From NCBI RefSeq assembly GCF_015319165.1, contig NZ_JADIVZ010000002.1, forward strand, positions 434,001 through 498,000: a DNA stretch of 64,000 bases, read 5' to 3'. Position 1 is the stretch's first letter. Every line of letters starts with the position of its first letter. Below the pieces are notes generated by a model. That model was not told the origin of the DNA, ran no database searches, and saw only the letters and a list, made by a program, of their open reading frames with translations. Positions 55,898 through 64,000 of this stretch are shown piece by piece. This DNA comes from Nocardioides acrostichi. GTDB taxonomy: Bacteria > Actinomycetota > Actinomycetes > Propionibacteriales > Nocardioidaceae. A program made the translations under genes and the position numbers.

Positions 55898-56181
55898 TTC
55901 TCGCCCTCGATGGCAGCGGCGAGATCCTTGTCGAGCTGCTGGAAGTTCTCGCCCGTGGCCGACGCGGCCTCGGCGAGCTCCTTGATGTCGGCCAGCATCT
56001 CCTCGCGCGTGATCTTCCACTTGTGAGCGAAGTCGCGCACCTTGTCGGCGAGGTCGTGGTTGCCTACGTGGTCGGCCACGTAGTCGCTGCGGTCGTTGGC
56101 GGACTCGAACTCCGTGGCCACGCCGCGCAGCGCGTGACCGGTCTCGACGAGTTGGTCGGTGTCGAGCACAAGATCAGACAT
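55894..56181 (-). CDS. WXG100-like small helical protein
   Basis: 95 residues, two predicted helices separated by a short turn around FAHKWKITREEM, where a Trp stands near the middle, as in the WXG turn of ESAT-6-like proteins (here W-K-I, not W-x-G). Length matches the family. First gene of the five-gene operon; an AT-rich stretch just upstream (56205-56245) probably holds the promoter. It would act as a secretion partner of the large downstream protein. Confidence 0.7.
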   Translation of the reverse strand: MSDLVLDTDQLVETGHALRGVATEFESANDRSDYVADHVGNHDLADKVRDFAHKWKITREEMLADIKELAEAASATGENFQQLDKDLAAAIEGEK

Positions 56182-56292
56182 CGAAGGGGGCCGGCCTTTC
56201 AGGTCTTACTCAGGGTTTGCTTGACCGATCTTTACCCTAGATGCCCGCATGCCAATCGACTCGATTTTCGCGGTATGGACCACGACCCGGGC

Positions 56293-57225
56293 TCAGGCGC
56301 GCCGGCGCCGCGCCACTGCCACCCCGACCAGGGACAGCACCCCGCCGAGATAGGCCAGCGCGGGCGGGGTCTCGCCCAGGAAGACCAGCGCCAGCACGAT
56401 GGTCAACGGCGGCACGAGATAGGTGGTGACCCCGAGGCGGGAGGCGTCCATCGTGGTGAGCGCGTAGGCGAACGTCGAGAAGGCGACGGCGGTCGGGAAC
56501 ACCCCGAGGTAGACCAGCCACCACACCGACGAAGCGGGCGCGGACGCCGCTTGGGTGAGGAGCTGCCCGACGAAGGGCAGGCACACCACGGCCCCGACCG
56601 TGCACGCGAGCCAGGTGACCATGACGGCCGGCACCCGGGCGACGAGGGGTTTTTGGAGGATCAGGCTCACCGAGTAGGCCAGCGCCGAGAGCAGACACAA
56701 CCCGACGCCGAGCCAGTCCTGCCCCGCGTGCTCGGAGGTCGAGACGCCGATCAATGCCACCCCGGCGAACGCCAGTGCGAGGCCCACCAGCAGCGTGACG
56801 CTCAGCCGCTCGTCGAGGAACAACGCCGCCATCACGGCCACCAGCACCGGTGAGAGCTGGATCAGCATCGCCGCCGTGCCGGCGTCGATGCGCGTCTCGC
56901 CCTCGTTGAGAGCCACGCTGTAGACGCCGAACCAGAGGACGCCGATCGCGGTCATCGACGCCCACTCGCGGCGTCCGCGCGGCCACAGTCGAGCCCGCCC
57001 GCCGCGCCCCGAACGCCACACGATGACACCCAGGCAGGCGGCGCCCACCAGCAGTCGGCCCAGCGACAGCGCACCGGGGGAGAAGTCGTCGCGCAGATGC
57101 CGGATCGCCACGAACGCCGAGGCCCAGAACAGCAGGGTGATCGCGATCGCCACCAGCGGCGCCCACGGGGGAGCGGTGCGGGCGGGCGCTTCAGGTGGGA
57201 GCGGCCCCGGCGCGGTCGTGGTCAT
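56293..57225 (-). CDS. EamA/DMT-family transporter
   Basis: 310 residues from ATG 57225. Ten hydrophobic segments in two EamA repeats, with the typical helix-1 FWASAFVAIRHLRDDFSPG and the end-of-repeat LGETPPALAYLGGVLSLVGV. Family exports amino acids or metabolites. Substrate unknown. Divergent from the gene at 57300 with 74 bp between. Confidence 0.85.
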   Translation of the reverse strand: MTTTAPGPLPPEAPARTAPPWAPLVAIAITLLFWASAFVAIRHLRDDFSPGALSLGRLLVGAACLGVIVWRSGRGGRARLWPRGRREWASMTAIGVLWFGVYSVALNEGETRIDAGTAAMLIQLSPVLVAVMAALFLDERLSVTLLVGLALAFAGVALIGVSTSEHAGQDWLGVGLCLLSALAYSVSLILQKPLVARVPAVMVTWLACTVGAVVCLPFVGQLLTQAASAPASSVWWLVYLGVFPTAVAFSTFAYALTTMDASRLGVTTYLVPPLTIVLALVFLGETPPALAYLGGVLSLVGVAVARRRRA

Positions 57226-57299
57226 GGCCTCGACCCTAGGGCCGCGCGCCGACACCCAGCACGCGGATTTCGGACACGGATGATCGCTACCCTGCCATC

Positions 57300-57944
57300 A
57301 TGCGGCCACCGTCCGAAGACCTCCCCGCGCTGCTGGGCGAGGGCTACGCCGCCATCGCGGGTGCCGTCCACGGCCTCGACGACGCCACCGGGGACGGCGC
57401 TACTCGCGCCGCAGGCTGGACCGTGCGCGATCTGCTCCTCCACCTCGTCGGTGACGCGCAGCGTGCGCTCGTGACGATGGCGACGCCTGCGGACGCTGCT
57501 CCCGACACCGACGCCGTCACCTACTGGCACGGCTTCCGCCCCGACCTCGGGGACGGCGGGGCCGCGCACGCTGCCTGGGTACGTCGCTCGGCCGCCGCGT
57601 TCACCGGTGTCGACGGCCTGGTGGCCCTGTGGCGCGACACCTCGGCGGCTGCGGCCCGGGCCGTGGCGGCCGCGGACCCGTCATCGACCGTGACGACCCA
57701 GGGACACGTGCTCACCGTGCGCGACGTCGTCTCCACGTTGCTCGTCGAGGCGACCGTGCACACCCTCGACCTGGCGCCGACGCTCGCCGTCCGGCCACCG
57801 CCCGAGGCGCTGAGCCACACCCGGGCCGTACTCGAGAGGCTGCTCGGCGCACCGCTCCCCGACGTCTGGGACGACGAGGAGGCCGTGCTGCGCGGCACCG
57901 GACGGTTGCCGGTCGACGACGAGCGCTACCCCTTGCTCGGGTGA
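57300..57944 (+). CDS. Mycothiol-dependent maleylpyruvate isomerase-like (DinB fold) protein
   Basis: 214 residues. N-terminal DinB-like helical bundle with GWTVRDLLLHLVGDAQRAL, which includes the first metal His, and the later VVSTLLVEATVHTLDLA with the other. Such TIGR03083-type proteins use mycothiol, which this organism makes. Substrate unknown. Convergent with regX3. Confidence 0.8.
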   Translation: MRPPSEDLPALLGEGYAAIAGAVHGLDDATGDGATRAAGWTVRDLLLHLVGDAQRALVTMATPADAAPDTDAVTYWHGFRPDLGDGGAAHAAWVRRSAAAFTGVDGLVALWRDTSAAAARAVAAADPSSTVTTQGHVLTVRDVVSTLLVEATVHTLDLAPTLAVRPPPEALSHTRAVLERLLGAPLPDVWDDEEAVLRGTGRLPVDDERYPLLG

Positions 57945-58014
57945 GTCTGGCGGCGTCCCCGCGCCCCGACGGCGACCGGCGACAGCACCCACATCGGGTT
58001 CGAGAGCCCGGGGT

Positions 58015-58692
58015 TCACAGGTCGAGCTTGTAGCCCAGCCCGCGCACGGTCACCAGGAACTTCGGCTCGCCCGGGTCGGGCTCGAGCTTGGCGCGCAGCC
58101 GCTTGACGTGCACGTCGAGGGTCTTGGTGTCGCCCACGTAGTCCGACCCCCACACCCGGTCGATCAGTTGCCCGCGGGTGAGCACACGCCCGGGGTTGCG
58201 CAGGAACATCTCGAGCAGCTCGAACTCCTTGAGCGGCAGCTTCTGTTCGGTGCCGTCGACGGTCACGACGTGCCGCTCGACGTCCATCCGCACCGGCCCG
58301 GCCTCGAGGGCCGCCGGTGTCGCGTCGGGCTCGACTCCGCGACGCAGGACGGCCCGGATGCGCGCCACGAGCTCGCGCGGGCTGTAGGGCTTGGTGACGT
58401 AGTCGTCGGCGCCCAGCTCGAGACCGACGATCTTGTCGATCTCGTCGTCCTTGGCGCTGACCATGATGACCGGCACGTTCGACGTCTGCCGGATCGTGCG
58501 GCACACCTCCGTGCCGGGGATCCCCGGCAGCATCAGGTCGAGCAGCACGATATCGGCGCCGTTGCGGTCGAACTCCGCCAGCGCGGTGTTGCCGTCGGCG
58601 GCGATCGCCACCTCGAAACCCTCCTTGCGCAGGGTGTAGGCGAGAGCCTCTGAATAGCTCTCTTCGTCCTCGACCACGAGTACCCGTGTCAC
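58015..58692 (-). CDS. regX3: OmpR-type response regulator RegX3 (phosphate starvation)
   Basis: 225 residues. Receiver domain with phospho-acceptor Asp in DIVLLDLMLPG and DDEIDKIVGLELGADDYVTKP, then a winged-helix DNA-binding domain (FELLEMFLRNPGRVLTRGQLIDRVWG). Overlaps senX3 by 4 bp and lies opposite phoU, the usual senX3-regX3/phoU arrangement. It activates phosphate-scavenging genes through PHO-type repeats such as the one at 59898. Confidence 0.93.
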   Translation of the reverse strand: MTRVLVVEDEESYSEALAYTLRKEGFEVAIAADGNTALAEFDRNGADIVLLDLMLPGIPGTEVCRTIRQTSNVPVIMVSAKDDEIDKIVGLELGADDYVTKPYSPRELVARIRAVLRRGVEPDATPAALEAGPVRMDVERHVVTVDGTEQKLPLKEFELLEMFLRNPGRVLTRGQLIDRVWGSDYVGDTKTLDVHVKRLRAKLEPDPGEPKFLVTVRGLGYKLDL

Positions 58693-59855
58693 GGGCGATC
58701 CTCCTCGTTCTTCCTCTCGGCCCCGAAGTGCTGCGGCAGCGTGAGGGTGAAGGTGGACCCCTGCCCCTCCGCCGACCAGACCCGGACCTCGCCGCCGTGG
58801 GTGGCGGCAACGTGCTTGACGATGGACAGACCCAGCCCGGTGCCGCCCGTGGAGCGGTGGCGGGCCGGGTCGACCCGGTAGAAACGCTCGAAGATGCGGT
58901 CGAGGTCCTCGGCCGGAATGCCGATGCCCTGGTCGACCACGGAGATGTCGATCATCGCGTCGTCGACGCGGGTGGTGACCAGCACCGTCGCGTCGGACTC
59001 GGAGTACGACACTGCGTTGCTCACCAGGTTGCTGATGGCCGCGGTGACCTGACGCTCGTTGCCGAACACCTGGAGGTCGGGCACCCCGCCCACGAGGATC
59101 GAGATGCCCTTCGCCGCGGCGTCGATGCTGCTGGTGTCGACGGCTGTCTCGATGACGTCGTCGAGATGCACCGGCACGGGCTTCTCGAGCGGGTCGTCGG
59201 CCTGGAGTCGGGAGAGCTCGATGATCTGCTGGACCAGCTTGGTCAGCCGATCGGACTCGGTGACCATGCGGTCGGCGAACCGCTTCACGGCCTCGGGGTC
59301 GTCGGCGGCGTCGCCCATCGTCTCGGCGAGCAGCCGGATCGCACCGACGGGCGTCTTGAGCTCGTGGCTGACGTTGGCGACGAAGTCGCGGCGGACCTCC
59401 TCGACGCGACGCTCGCGGGTGCGGTCCTCGACCAGCGCCAGCACGAGCCGGGCGCCCAGCGGGGCCACCCGTGCGGTGACCAGACGCGGACTCGCCTCGC
59501 CGAGGCTGATCGACATCTCGGTCTCGCGAATCTGCCCGTCGCGCCGCACCTGGTGCACCAGTTCGGCGAGCTCGGTCGAGACCAACCGGGTGCCGCGGAC
59601 GAGCCCGAGCGCATAAGCAGGAGCCGAGGCCTTGAGCACGCTGTCGGCTCCGTCGACGACCACCGCGCTGCTGCGCAGCACCGAGAGCACCGAGCCCACG
59701 CCGTCCGGCACCGTCGGCGCGCTGGACGGCGGCAGGTCACGCTGCTGGCGGTCGCTCAGGGCCCACGCCAGGACGGCGCTGCCCGCGACGAGGGCGCCTG
59801 CGACGGCAGCGAGGAATGCCTGCGTCGTCGGGTCCACGGGCAGGATCGTACGCAT
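58689..59855 (-). CDS. senX3: Sensor histidine kinase SenX3
   Basis: 388 residues from ATG 59855. A membrane segment (about 10-33), a PAS-like sensor (about 55-150), HisKA with VANVSHELKTPVGAIRLLAETM and an HATPase domain ending in TGGTGLGLSIVKHVAATHGG. Upstream partner of regX3. Signal transmission depends on the Pst/PhoU system in characterised relatives. Confidence 0.93.
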   Translation of the reverse strand: MRTILPVDPTTQAFLAAVAGALVAGSAVLAWALSDRQQRDLPPSSAPTVPDGVGSVLSVLRSSAVVVDGADSVLKASAPAYALGLVRGTRLVSTELAELVHQVRRDGQIRETEMSISLGEASPRLVTARVAPLGARLVLALVEDRTRERRVEEVRRDFVANVSHELKTPVGAIRLLAETMGDAADDPEAVKRFADRMVTESDRLTKLVQQIIELSRLQADDPLEKPVPVHLDDVIETAVDTSSIDAAAKGISILVGGVPDLQVFGNERQVTAAISNLVSNAVSYSESDATVLVTTRVDDAMIDISVVDQGIGIPAEDLDRIFERFYRVDPARHRSTGGTGLGLSIVKHVAATHGGEVRVWSAEGQGSTFTLTLPQHFGAERKNEEDRP

Positions 59856-59897
59856 CCTGCACCTCCGCGAGGCCTCGGCGAGAGCGAAGTACCAGGT

Positions 59898-59919
59898 GTT
59901 CACCACGCGTTCACGCCGT
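59898..59919. promoter_or_regulatory. PHO-box-like direct repeat
   Basis: GTTCACC-N4-GTTCACG: two adjacent 11-bp units at 59898-59908 and 59909-59919, the arrangement bound by PhoP/RegX3 in Streptomyces and mycobacteria. It lies 43 bp from the senX3 start and 52 bp from phoU, so it can autoregulate both. Confidence 0.7.
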
Positions 59920-59970
59920 CCTGGCTGCGAGGCCCGGCGCGTCACCGCGCCGCACCTTAGGCTGGTGGAC

Positions 59971-60627
59971 ATGCGCGACGCCTTCCACGAAGAACTCGAC
60001 GCCGTCTTCGGCGACCTCGCCAGCATCTGCGGCCTGGTCGAGACCGCGGTGTCGCAGGCCACCAAGGCCCTGCTCGAGGGCGATATCGACATCGCGGAGC
60101 AGGTCATCAGCTCCGACGAGCAGATCGACCGGGCTCGCGAGGCGGTCGAAGACCAGGCCTTCGCCTTGCTCTCGCTCCAGCAGCCGGTCGCCGGCGACCT
60201 GCGCGTCGTCGTCGCGGCCCTGCGCATGGTCACCGAGCTCGAGCGCATGGGCGACCTCTCCGTGCATGTCGCCAAGATCGCCCGGCTGCGGGTGCCCAAC
60301 GTCGCGGTGCCCGGCGAGATCGCCCCCACCATGGTCAAGATGGCCGAGACGGCCGAGGACATGGTCAGCCGCGTGCAGAAGATCATCGTGCAACGCGACG
60401 TCTCCGCCGCCATCGAGCTCGGCCGCGACGACGAGATCATGGACCAACTGCGCCGCGCCTCGTTCACCCAGCTGCTCGGCGACGACTGGGAACACGGGGT
60501 CGAGGCCGCCGTCGACGTCGCCCTACTCGGCCGCTACTACGAGCGCATCGCCGACCACGCCGTCTCCATCGCCAACCGCGTCGTCTTCGTCGTCACCGGC
60601 GAGAACCCCCGCTCCCTCGATTCCTAG
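59971..60627 (+). CDS. phoU: Phosphate transport regulator PhoU
   Basis: 218 residues, two PhoU three-helix repeats with the metal-binding E-x3-D-x3 motif RMVTELERMGDLSVHVAK and GRYYERIADHAVSIANRV. It restrains SenX3 signalling when phosphate is plentiful. Divergent from senX3 across the PHO-box-like site. Confidence 0.95.
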   Translation: MRDAFHEELDAVFGDLASICGLVETAVSQATKALLEGDIDIAEQVISSDEQIDRAREAVEDQAFALLSLQQPVAGDLRVVVAALRMVTELERMGDLSVHVAKIARLRVPNVAVPGEIAPTMVKMAETAEDMVSRVQKIIVQRDVSAAIELGRDDEIMDQLRRASFTQLLGDDWEHGVEAAVDVALLGRYYERIADHAVSIANRVVFVVTGENPRSLDS

Positions 60628-60652
60628 CGCAGACGCGTCAGCGGATGCGCTG

Positions 60653-60877
60653 ATGGTGGTCGAGCAAGCCGCGCGGCGCAGGAACGAAGCCGCGACCGGT
60701 GTGTCGAGACCCGGTGACTGTCCGTCGAGACGTCTCCTCGCATCTCACGGGGTCTCGACGACGCTCGTCAGCGCTGCGCGCTGTATCGCTGCTCGACCAT
60801 CGGTGAGCCGCGTGCTGTCTCGCTGCGATTCCTGAGCCGCCGAGGGACGAGGCGTGTCGAAGGGCGACCACCGGGGG
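60653..60877. repeat. Palindromic intergenic repeat element
   Basis: Begins with TGGTGGTCGAGCAAGCC and ends with the inverse GGCGACCACC. Inside, GTCGAGACCC (60703-60712) pairs with GGGTCTCGAC (60750-60759). Related units occur at 49836-50089. Probably a dispersed REP-like element common in such genomes; no coding capacity. Confidence 0.6.
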
Positions 60878-60881
60878 TGGG

Positions 60882-61625
60882 TCAACGCCCCTGGTTCGCC
60901 ACCGCGTCGGCAGCGGCGGCTGCCGCCTCGGGGTCGAGATAGCGCCCGCCCCTCTCGACGGGGGAGAAGGAGTCGTCGAGCTCGTAGACCAGCGGCATGC
61001 CGGTGGGAATGTTCAGCCCGGCGATGTCGTCGTCGCTGATCTGGTCGAGATGCTTGACGATGGCCCGGAGACTGTTGCCGTGCGCGGTGACGAGCACGGT
61101 GTGGCCGGCGGCGAGGTCGGCGGTGATGTCGGACTCCCAGTAGGGGAGCATCCGAGCGATGACGTCCTTGAGGCACTCGGTGCGCGGCATGTCGGCCCCG
61201 AGGTCGGCGTAGCGGGGGTCGCCGACCTGAGAGAACTCGGCGTCGTCCTCGATCGGGGGCGGCGGGGTGTCGAAGGAGCGCCGCCACTCCATGAACTTCT
61301 CCTCGCCGTAGGTGTCGAGAGTCTGCTTCTTGTCCTTGCCCTGGAGTGCGCCGTAGTGCCGCTCGTTGAGCCGCCACGAGCGCTTGACGGGGATCCAGTG
61401 CCGGTCGGCCGCGTCGAGGGCCAGTGCCGAGGTGTTGATGGCGCGGCGCAGCAGCGAGGTGTGCACGACGTCGGGCAGCACGCCGGCCTCGAGCAGCTGC
61501 TCACCACCGCGAACCGCCTCGGTGCGCCCCTTCTCGGTGAGCGCGACATCGACCCATCCGGTGAACAGGTTCTTGGCGTTCCACTCGCTCTCGCCGTGGC
61601 GGAGCAGGATCAGCGTCGAGGTCAC
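60882..61625 (-). CDS. gpmA: 2,3-bisphosphoglycerate-dependent phosphoglycerate mutase
   Basis: 247 residues from the GTG at 61625, overlapping the lipoprotein stop. Catalytic [12 protein letters not shown] with the phospho-His, [10 protein letters not shown] and the second His in [11 protein letters not shown]. It interconverts 3- and 2-phosphoglycerate in glycolysis. Cytoplasmic. Together with the upstream lipoprotein gene it forms a coupled pair. Confidence 0.95.
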   Translation of the reverse strand: MTSTLILLRHGESEWNAKNLFTGWVDVALTEKGRTEAVRGGEQLLEAGVLPDVVHTSLLRRAINTSALALDAADRHWIPVKRSWRLNERHYGALQGKDKKQTLDTYGEEKFMEWRRSFDTPPPPIEDDAEFSQVGDPRYADLGADMPRTECLKDVIARMLPYWESDITADLAAGHTVLVTAHGNSLRAIVKHLDQISDDDIAGLNIPTGMPLVYELDDSFSPVERGGRYLDPEAAAAAADAVANQGR

Positions 61626-62245
61626 TCTTGGTCCCCCTCGGAGTGCGTCTCGTCGCTGGTCTCGCCGCCGAAGTCGGTGACCGGCGGCAGCGCGTCGCAC
61701 TCGTAGAGATCGCCCGCGTCGGCGTCGGCCTCGGAGGCGTCGGCGTCCTGCCGGGTGGCGTTGCCAGGCTTCTTGGCGGTGTCGTGGCCCGCCCACATGT
61801 CGCACTCGCGGACCACCGGGATGTCCATCCGGGTCGTCTGCCCGTTGTCGAAGGTGAGCTCGACGGGGATGAAGTCGCCCGCGACGAAGTCGCCGATGAC
61901 GCCGATGCCCTGATCGGGGTCGGAGAGGTTCGCATACCCCAGCGGCGGGATCGAGCGCGGCTCGAACGAGGACGCCGTGAACGCGCCGGAGTCGACGGGG
62001 GCGAAGGAGGTCAGCGAGATGGACTGGTCGCCGGACTTGTTGGAGAGGCCTGCGACGAAGGTTCCCTCGCCGGGCGAGCCGGAGACGATGACGGCGGAGA
62101 GCACGTCGACCTCGCCGTCCCGGTTGATGGGGCCGGCCGCGGGCGTGTACACGCGCTCGGTGGCGACGCCGAAGCCGCACGAGGAGAGGACGGGGGCCAG
62201 GGCGAGGACGACCGTCGCGAGGGCGAGCTTGCGGCGCAGGTGCAT
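61622..62245 (-). CDS. Secreted lipoprotein, LpqE-like
   Basis: 207 residues. Lipoprotein signal with lipobox VLSSC near residue 23. The body ([39 protein letters not shown]) fits the actinobacterial LpqE-like group, which is also encoded near carD in mycobacteria; the C-terminal tail is acidic. Function unknown, possibly related to the copper-chaperone-like DUF461 fold. Stop overlaps the gpmA start. Confidence 0.75.
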   Translation of the reverse strand: MHLRRKLALATVVLALAPVLSSCGFGVATERVYTPAAGPINRDGEVDVLSAVIVSGSPGEGTFVAGLSNKSGDQSISLTSFAPVDSGAFTASSFEPRSIPPLGYANLSDPDQGIGVIGDFVAGDFIPVELTFDNGQTTRMDIPVVRECDMWAGHDTAKKPGNATRQDADASEADADAGDLYECDALPPVTDFGGETSDETHSEGDQE

Positions 62246-62399
62246 GGTGGTGGGTGACCTCTTGTCGAGCAGGGACGTCGAGCAGGGTTCGCTCAGGGAC
62301 CGGCGTCCGACAGCCTAGCGGCCACCAGGCCGCTCAGCGGCCTCGGGCTGGAGCCGAGCGGGGCCGATGAGTGGCGGGGCCGAGCAGTGGCGGGGCCGA

Positions 62400-63329
62400 T
62401 CAGCTGCGGAGCCCGACCGCGCTGCCGACGATCACCATCGCGACGAGCACCACGGCGATGTAGGCGACGGTCACCGCGAGCAGCCGGGTCGCGCCGAGCA
62501 CTCGGCCCAACCGGAGTGGAAGGTAGGAGTAGCCGTCGCTGTCGTCGTCGACGAGACCCCACAGCGCGGTGAGTACGTGCACTCCGATGCCCAGTAGCGC
62601 GAACAGCACCACCATGCCGAGGCTCGGGGCCGCCCCCGGTTCCCGGCCCGGCCAGGTGCCGTAGGAGAGGAATCCGGCGTACAACGCGAACGATGCCGCC
62701 CAGGGCACGAAGGAGAGGATGGTGCGGCGGACGAGGACCGTGCCGAGCACGCCGACGAGGAGTCCGAGCAGGTAGAGGCTGCCGGCGACGCGGCCGTTGG
62801 AGAAGGCGAGCGGCACGAGCAGCAGCACGCCGCAGCAGAGGACGAACCACACCGTGCCGGGATCGAGGCGGCCGTCGGCCACCGGCTTGCCGGGGCGCTC
62901 GTGCCGGGCGTCGCGACCACGATCGACGAGGTCGTTGAGCCACCCGAGGAGGGCTTGACCGACGAGAACCGTGACCAGCACCAGGCCCATGTCGGCGCCC
63001 GGGCGTCCGCTGAGACCGGCGACGAGAGCCATCGACACCGCGGCGACGACGGCGTGGCGGGGGTGGGCGGCGCGCAGCAACAGCATCGGGCCCGACGCGC
63101 GCACCGCACCGAGCCGGCCGGCGGGCGGCGGCGGCGCGTACGAGGTCCGGCGGTCGAGCCCGGACTCGGTCGCGGCGGCATCGTCCGAGGTGAGGGTCCG
63201 GGTGGGCGGATCCTCCCGCTCCTGCGTCAGCGTGGCGACCGCTCCCGTGTCGTCGTCGGACGACGCCACGTCGGGCTCGGTGGAGGGGTCCGGGGCGGCG
63301 CCGCGGCGCCGGAGACGGGGAACGCGCAT
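62400..63329 (-). CDS. UbiA-family prenyltransferase
   Basis: 309 residues. About 75 disordered N-terminal residues, then a polytopic domain of eight or nine helices with the first Asp-rich motif NDLVDRGRDARHERPGKPVADGRL, which binds Mg-prenyl diphosphate. The second motif corresponds to LVDDDSDGYSYLPLRLG. The UbiA family includes enzymes for menaquinone, haem A and arabinan precursors; the specific acceptor is not readable. Adjacent to carD, divergently oriented. Confidence 0.8.
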   Translation of the reverse strand: MRVPRLRRRGAAPDPSTEPDVASSDDDTGAVATLTQEREDPPTRTLTSDDAAATESGLDRRTSYAPPPPAGRLGAVRASGPMLLLRAAHPRHAVVAAVSMALVAGLSGRPGADMGLVLVTVLVGQALLGWLNDLVDRGRDARHERPGKPVADGRLDPGTVWFVLCCGVLLLVPLAFSNGRVAGSLYLLGLLVGVLGTVLVRRTILSFVPWAASFALYAGFLSYGTWPGREPGAAPSLGMVVLFALLGIGVHVLTALWGLVDDDSDGYSYLPLRLGRVLGATRLLAVTVAYIAVVLVAMVIVGSAVGLRS

Positions 63330-63488
63330 GTGTCCAGTATCACCCCCGGGGTGTCGGTCCCGCAGGCGGATCCCGCCGTGTCAATGCGCTCTCCCTCGTG
63401 CGCGCGCACCCGGGCACATGCACGACTCGGCGGTCGGTGTCAAGAGCAAAGAGATCGCCTGCATGGGCGCTGACCTGCGCAAACGCAG

Positions 63489-63517
63489 TTCTCAGAAGGC
63501 TGAGAGCGTGTTAAGAT
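63489..63517 (+). promoter_or_regulatory. Putative carD promoter
   Basis: TTCTCA (63489-63494) and TAAGAT (63512-63517) with a 17-bp spacer, 28 bp upstream of the carD ATG. GGAAGGGG serves as its ribosome binding site. Confidence 0.4.
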
Positions 63518-63544
63518 GGCCACCTAGGAAGGGGAACTTCACAT

Positions 63545-64000
63545 ATGACTTTCACCGTCGGCGAAACGGTTGTCTACCCCAATCACGGGGCCGCCGTCAT
63601 CGAGGACATCGAGACCCGGAAGATCAAGGGCGAGGACCGCGAGTACCTCGTCTTGAGGATCGTGGCCCAGCAGGATCTGGTCGTGCGCGTGCCGTCGTGC
63701 AACGTCGACCTGGTCGGCGTGAGGGACGTCGTCGACAAGGAGGGTCTCGACCGCGTCTTCGACGTGTTGCGGGCCCAGCAGGTCGAGGAGCCGACGAACT
63801 GGTCGCGGCGCTACAAGGCGAACCTCGAGAAGCTCCACTCCGGCGACGTCATGAAGGTCGCCGAGGTCGTGCGTGACCTCTGGCGTCGCGAGCGTGACCG
63901 CGGCCTCTCCGCTGGTGAGAAGCGCATGCTCGCCAAGGCCCGCCAGATCCTGGTCTCCGAGCTCGCGCTCGCCGAGTCCACCAACGAGGACAAGGCCGAG
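63545..64000 (+). CDS. carD: RNA polymerase-binding transcription factor CarD, 3' end cut by window
   Basis: The first 152 codons are visible; the protein is usually about 160 residues. N-terminal RNA-polymerase interaction (Tudor-like) domain: [25 protein letters not shown]; then the helical DNA-binding part with the conserved Trp in [17 protein letters not shown] and [17 protein letters not shown]. CarD stabilises the open promoter complex at rRNA and housekeeping promoters and is essential in mycobacteria. Confidence 0.97.
   Translation, partial: MTFTVGETVVYPNHGAAVIEDIETRKIKGEDREYLVLRIVAQQDLVVRVPSCNVDLVGVRDVVDKEGLDRVFDVLRAQQVEEPTNWSRRYKANLEKLHSGDVMKVAEVVRDLWRRERDRGLSAGEKRMLAKARQILVSELALAESTNEDKAE

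Overview
The window is high-GC chromosomal DNA of an actinobacterium. Mycothiol synthesis (mshA), senX3/regX3/phoU, carD, a probable F420-linked oxidoreductase and DtxR/IdeR-type iron boxes point to Actinomycetia; gene content suggests Propionibacteriales (Nocardioidaceae-like), but that placement is inference. Genes are dense, and many are coupled by 4-bp ATGA/GTGA overlaps.

1-15.7 kb: the 3' part of a phytoene-desaturase-like oxidoreductase, then an aromatic catabolic region. One operon (1862-7583) encodes a FAH-family hydrolase, a cupin, a TesB-type thioesterase, a fused FAD monooxygenase/old-yellow-enzyme protein resembling 2-aminobenzoyl-CoA monooxygenase/reductase, a hotdog thioesterase and a PaaX-type repressor. 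A second operon (9212-7633, minus) pairs a flavin reductase with a luciferase-like monooxygenase. An AraC regulator follows. A third operon (10471-15679) encodes a cyclase-family (isatin hydrolase/kynurenine formamidase-like) enzyme, an indolepyruvate:ferredoxin oxidoreductase-like pair and a membrane protein. Read together they suggest a route through isatin and isatinate to 2-aminobenzoyl-CoA, with the CoA thioester made by oxidative decarboxylation rather than by a ligase. A shared 24-bp promoter motif links the first two operons.

15.8-25.3 kb: DJ-1/PfpI protein, F420-type luciferase-like oxidoreductase, small membrane proteins, MHS-type MFS transporter, BrkB-like protein, two coupled CNNM/CBS proteins, an HxlR regulator with two palindromic operators facing a decayed luciferase-like gene, and a DoxX protein.

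25.5-33.5 kb: a genomic island of about 7.9 kb in the 3' end of tRNA-Phe, bounded by a 43-bp imperfect direct repeat. It carries a DUF2511-like gene, a small secreted protein, an RTX-like repeat protein, a broken ISL3-type IS and a 1460-residue protein with an N-terminal PD-(D/E)XK/Cap4-like nuclease region and a P-loop NTPase, which looks like an Avs-type antiphage STAND protein. No integrase is seen.

33.6-43.4 kb: an iron/siderophore locus with three DtxR-type iron boxes: a heterodimeric IrtAB-like ABC pair with one degenerate ATP site, a siderophore-interacting flavoprotein, two binding lipoproteins, an ATPase and two FecCD permeases.

43.5-64 kb: 3-hydroxyacyl-CoA dehydrogenase, TetR regulator, typA, PPOX flavoprotein, an M4 protease with a probable fused emfourin-like inhibitor domain, racemase, SDR, mshA, YbjN protein, a five-gene WXG100-type operon, EamA transporter, mycothiol-dependent-isomerase-like protein, regX3/senX3 divergent from phoU across a PHO-box-like repeat, gpmA with an LpqE-like lipoprotein, a UbiA prenyltransferase and the start of carD.
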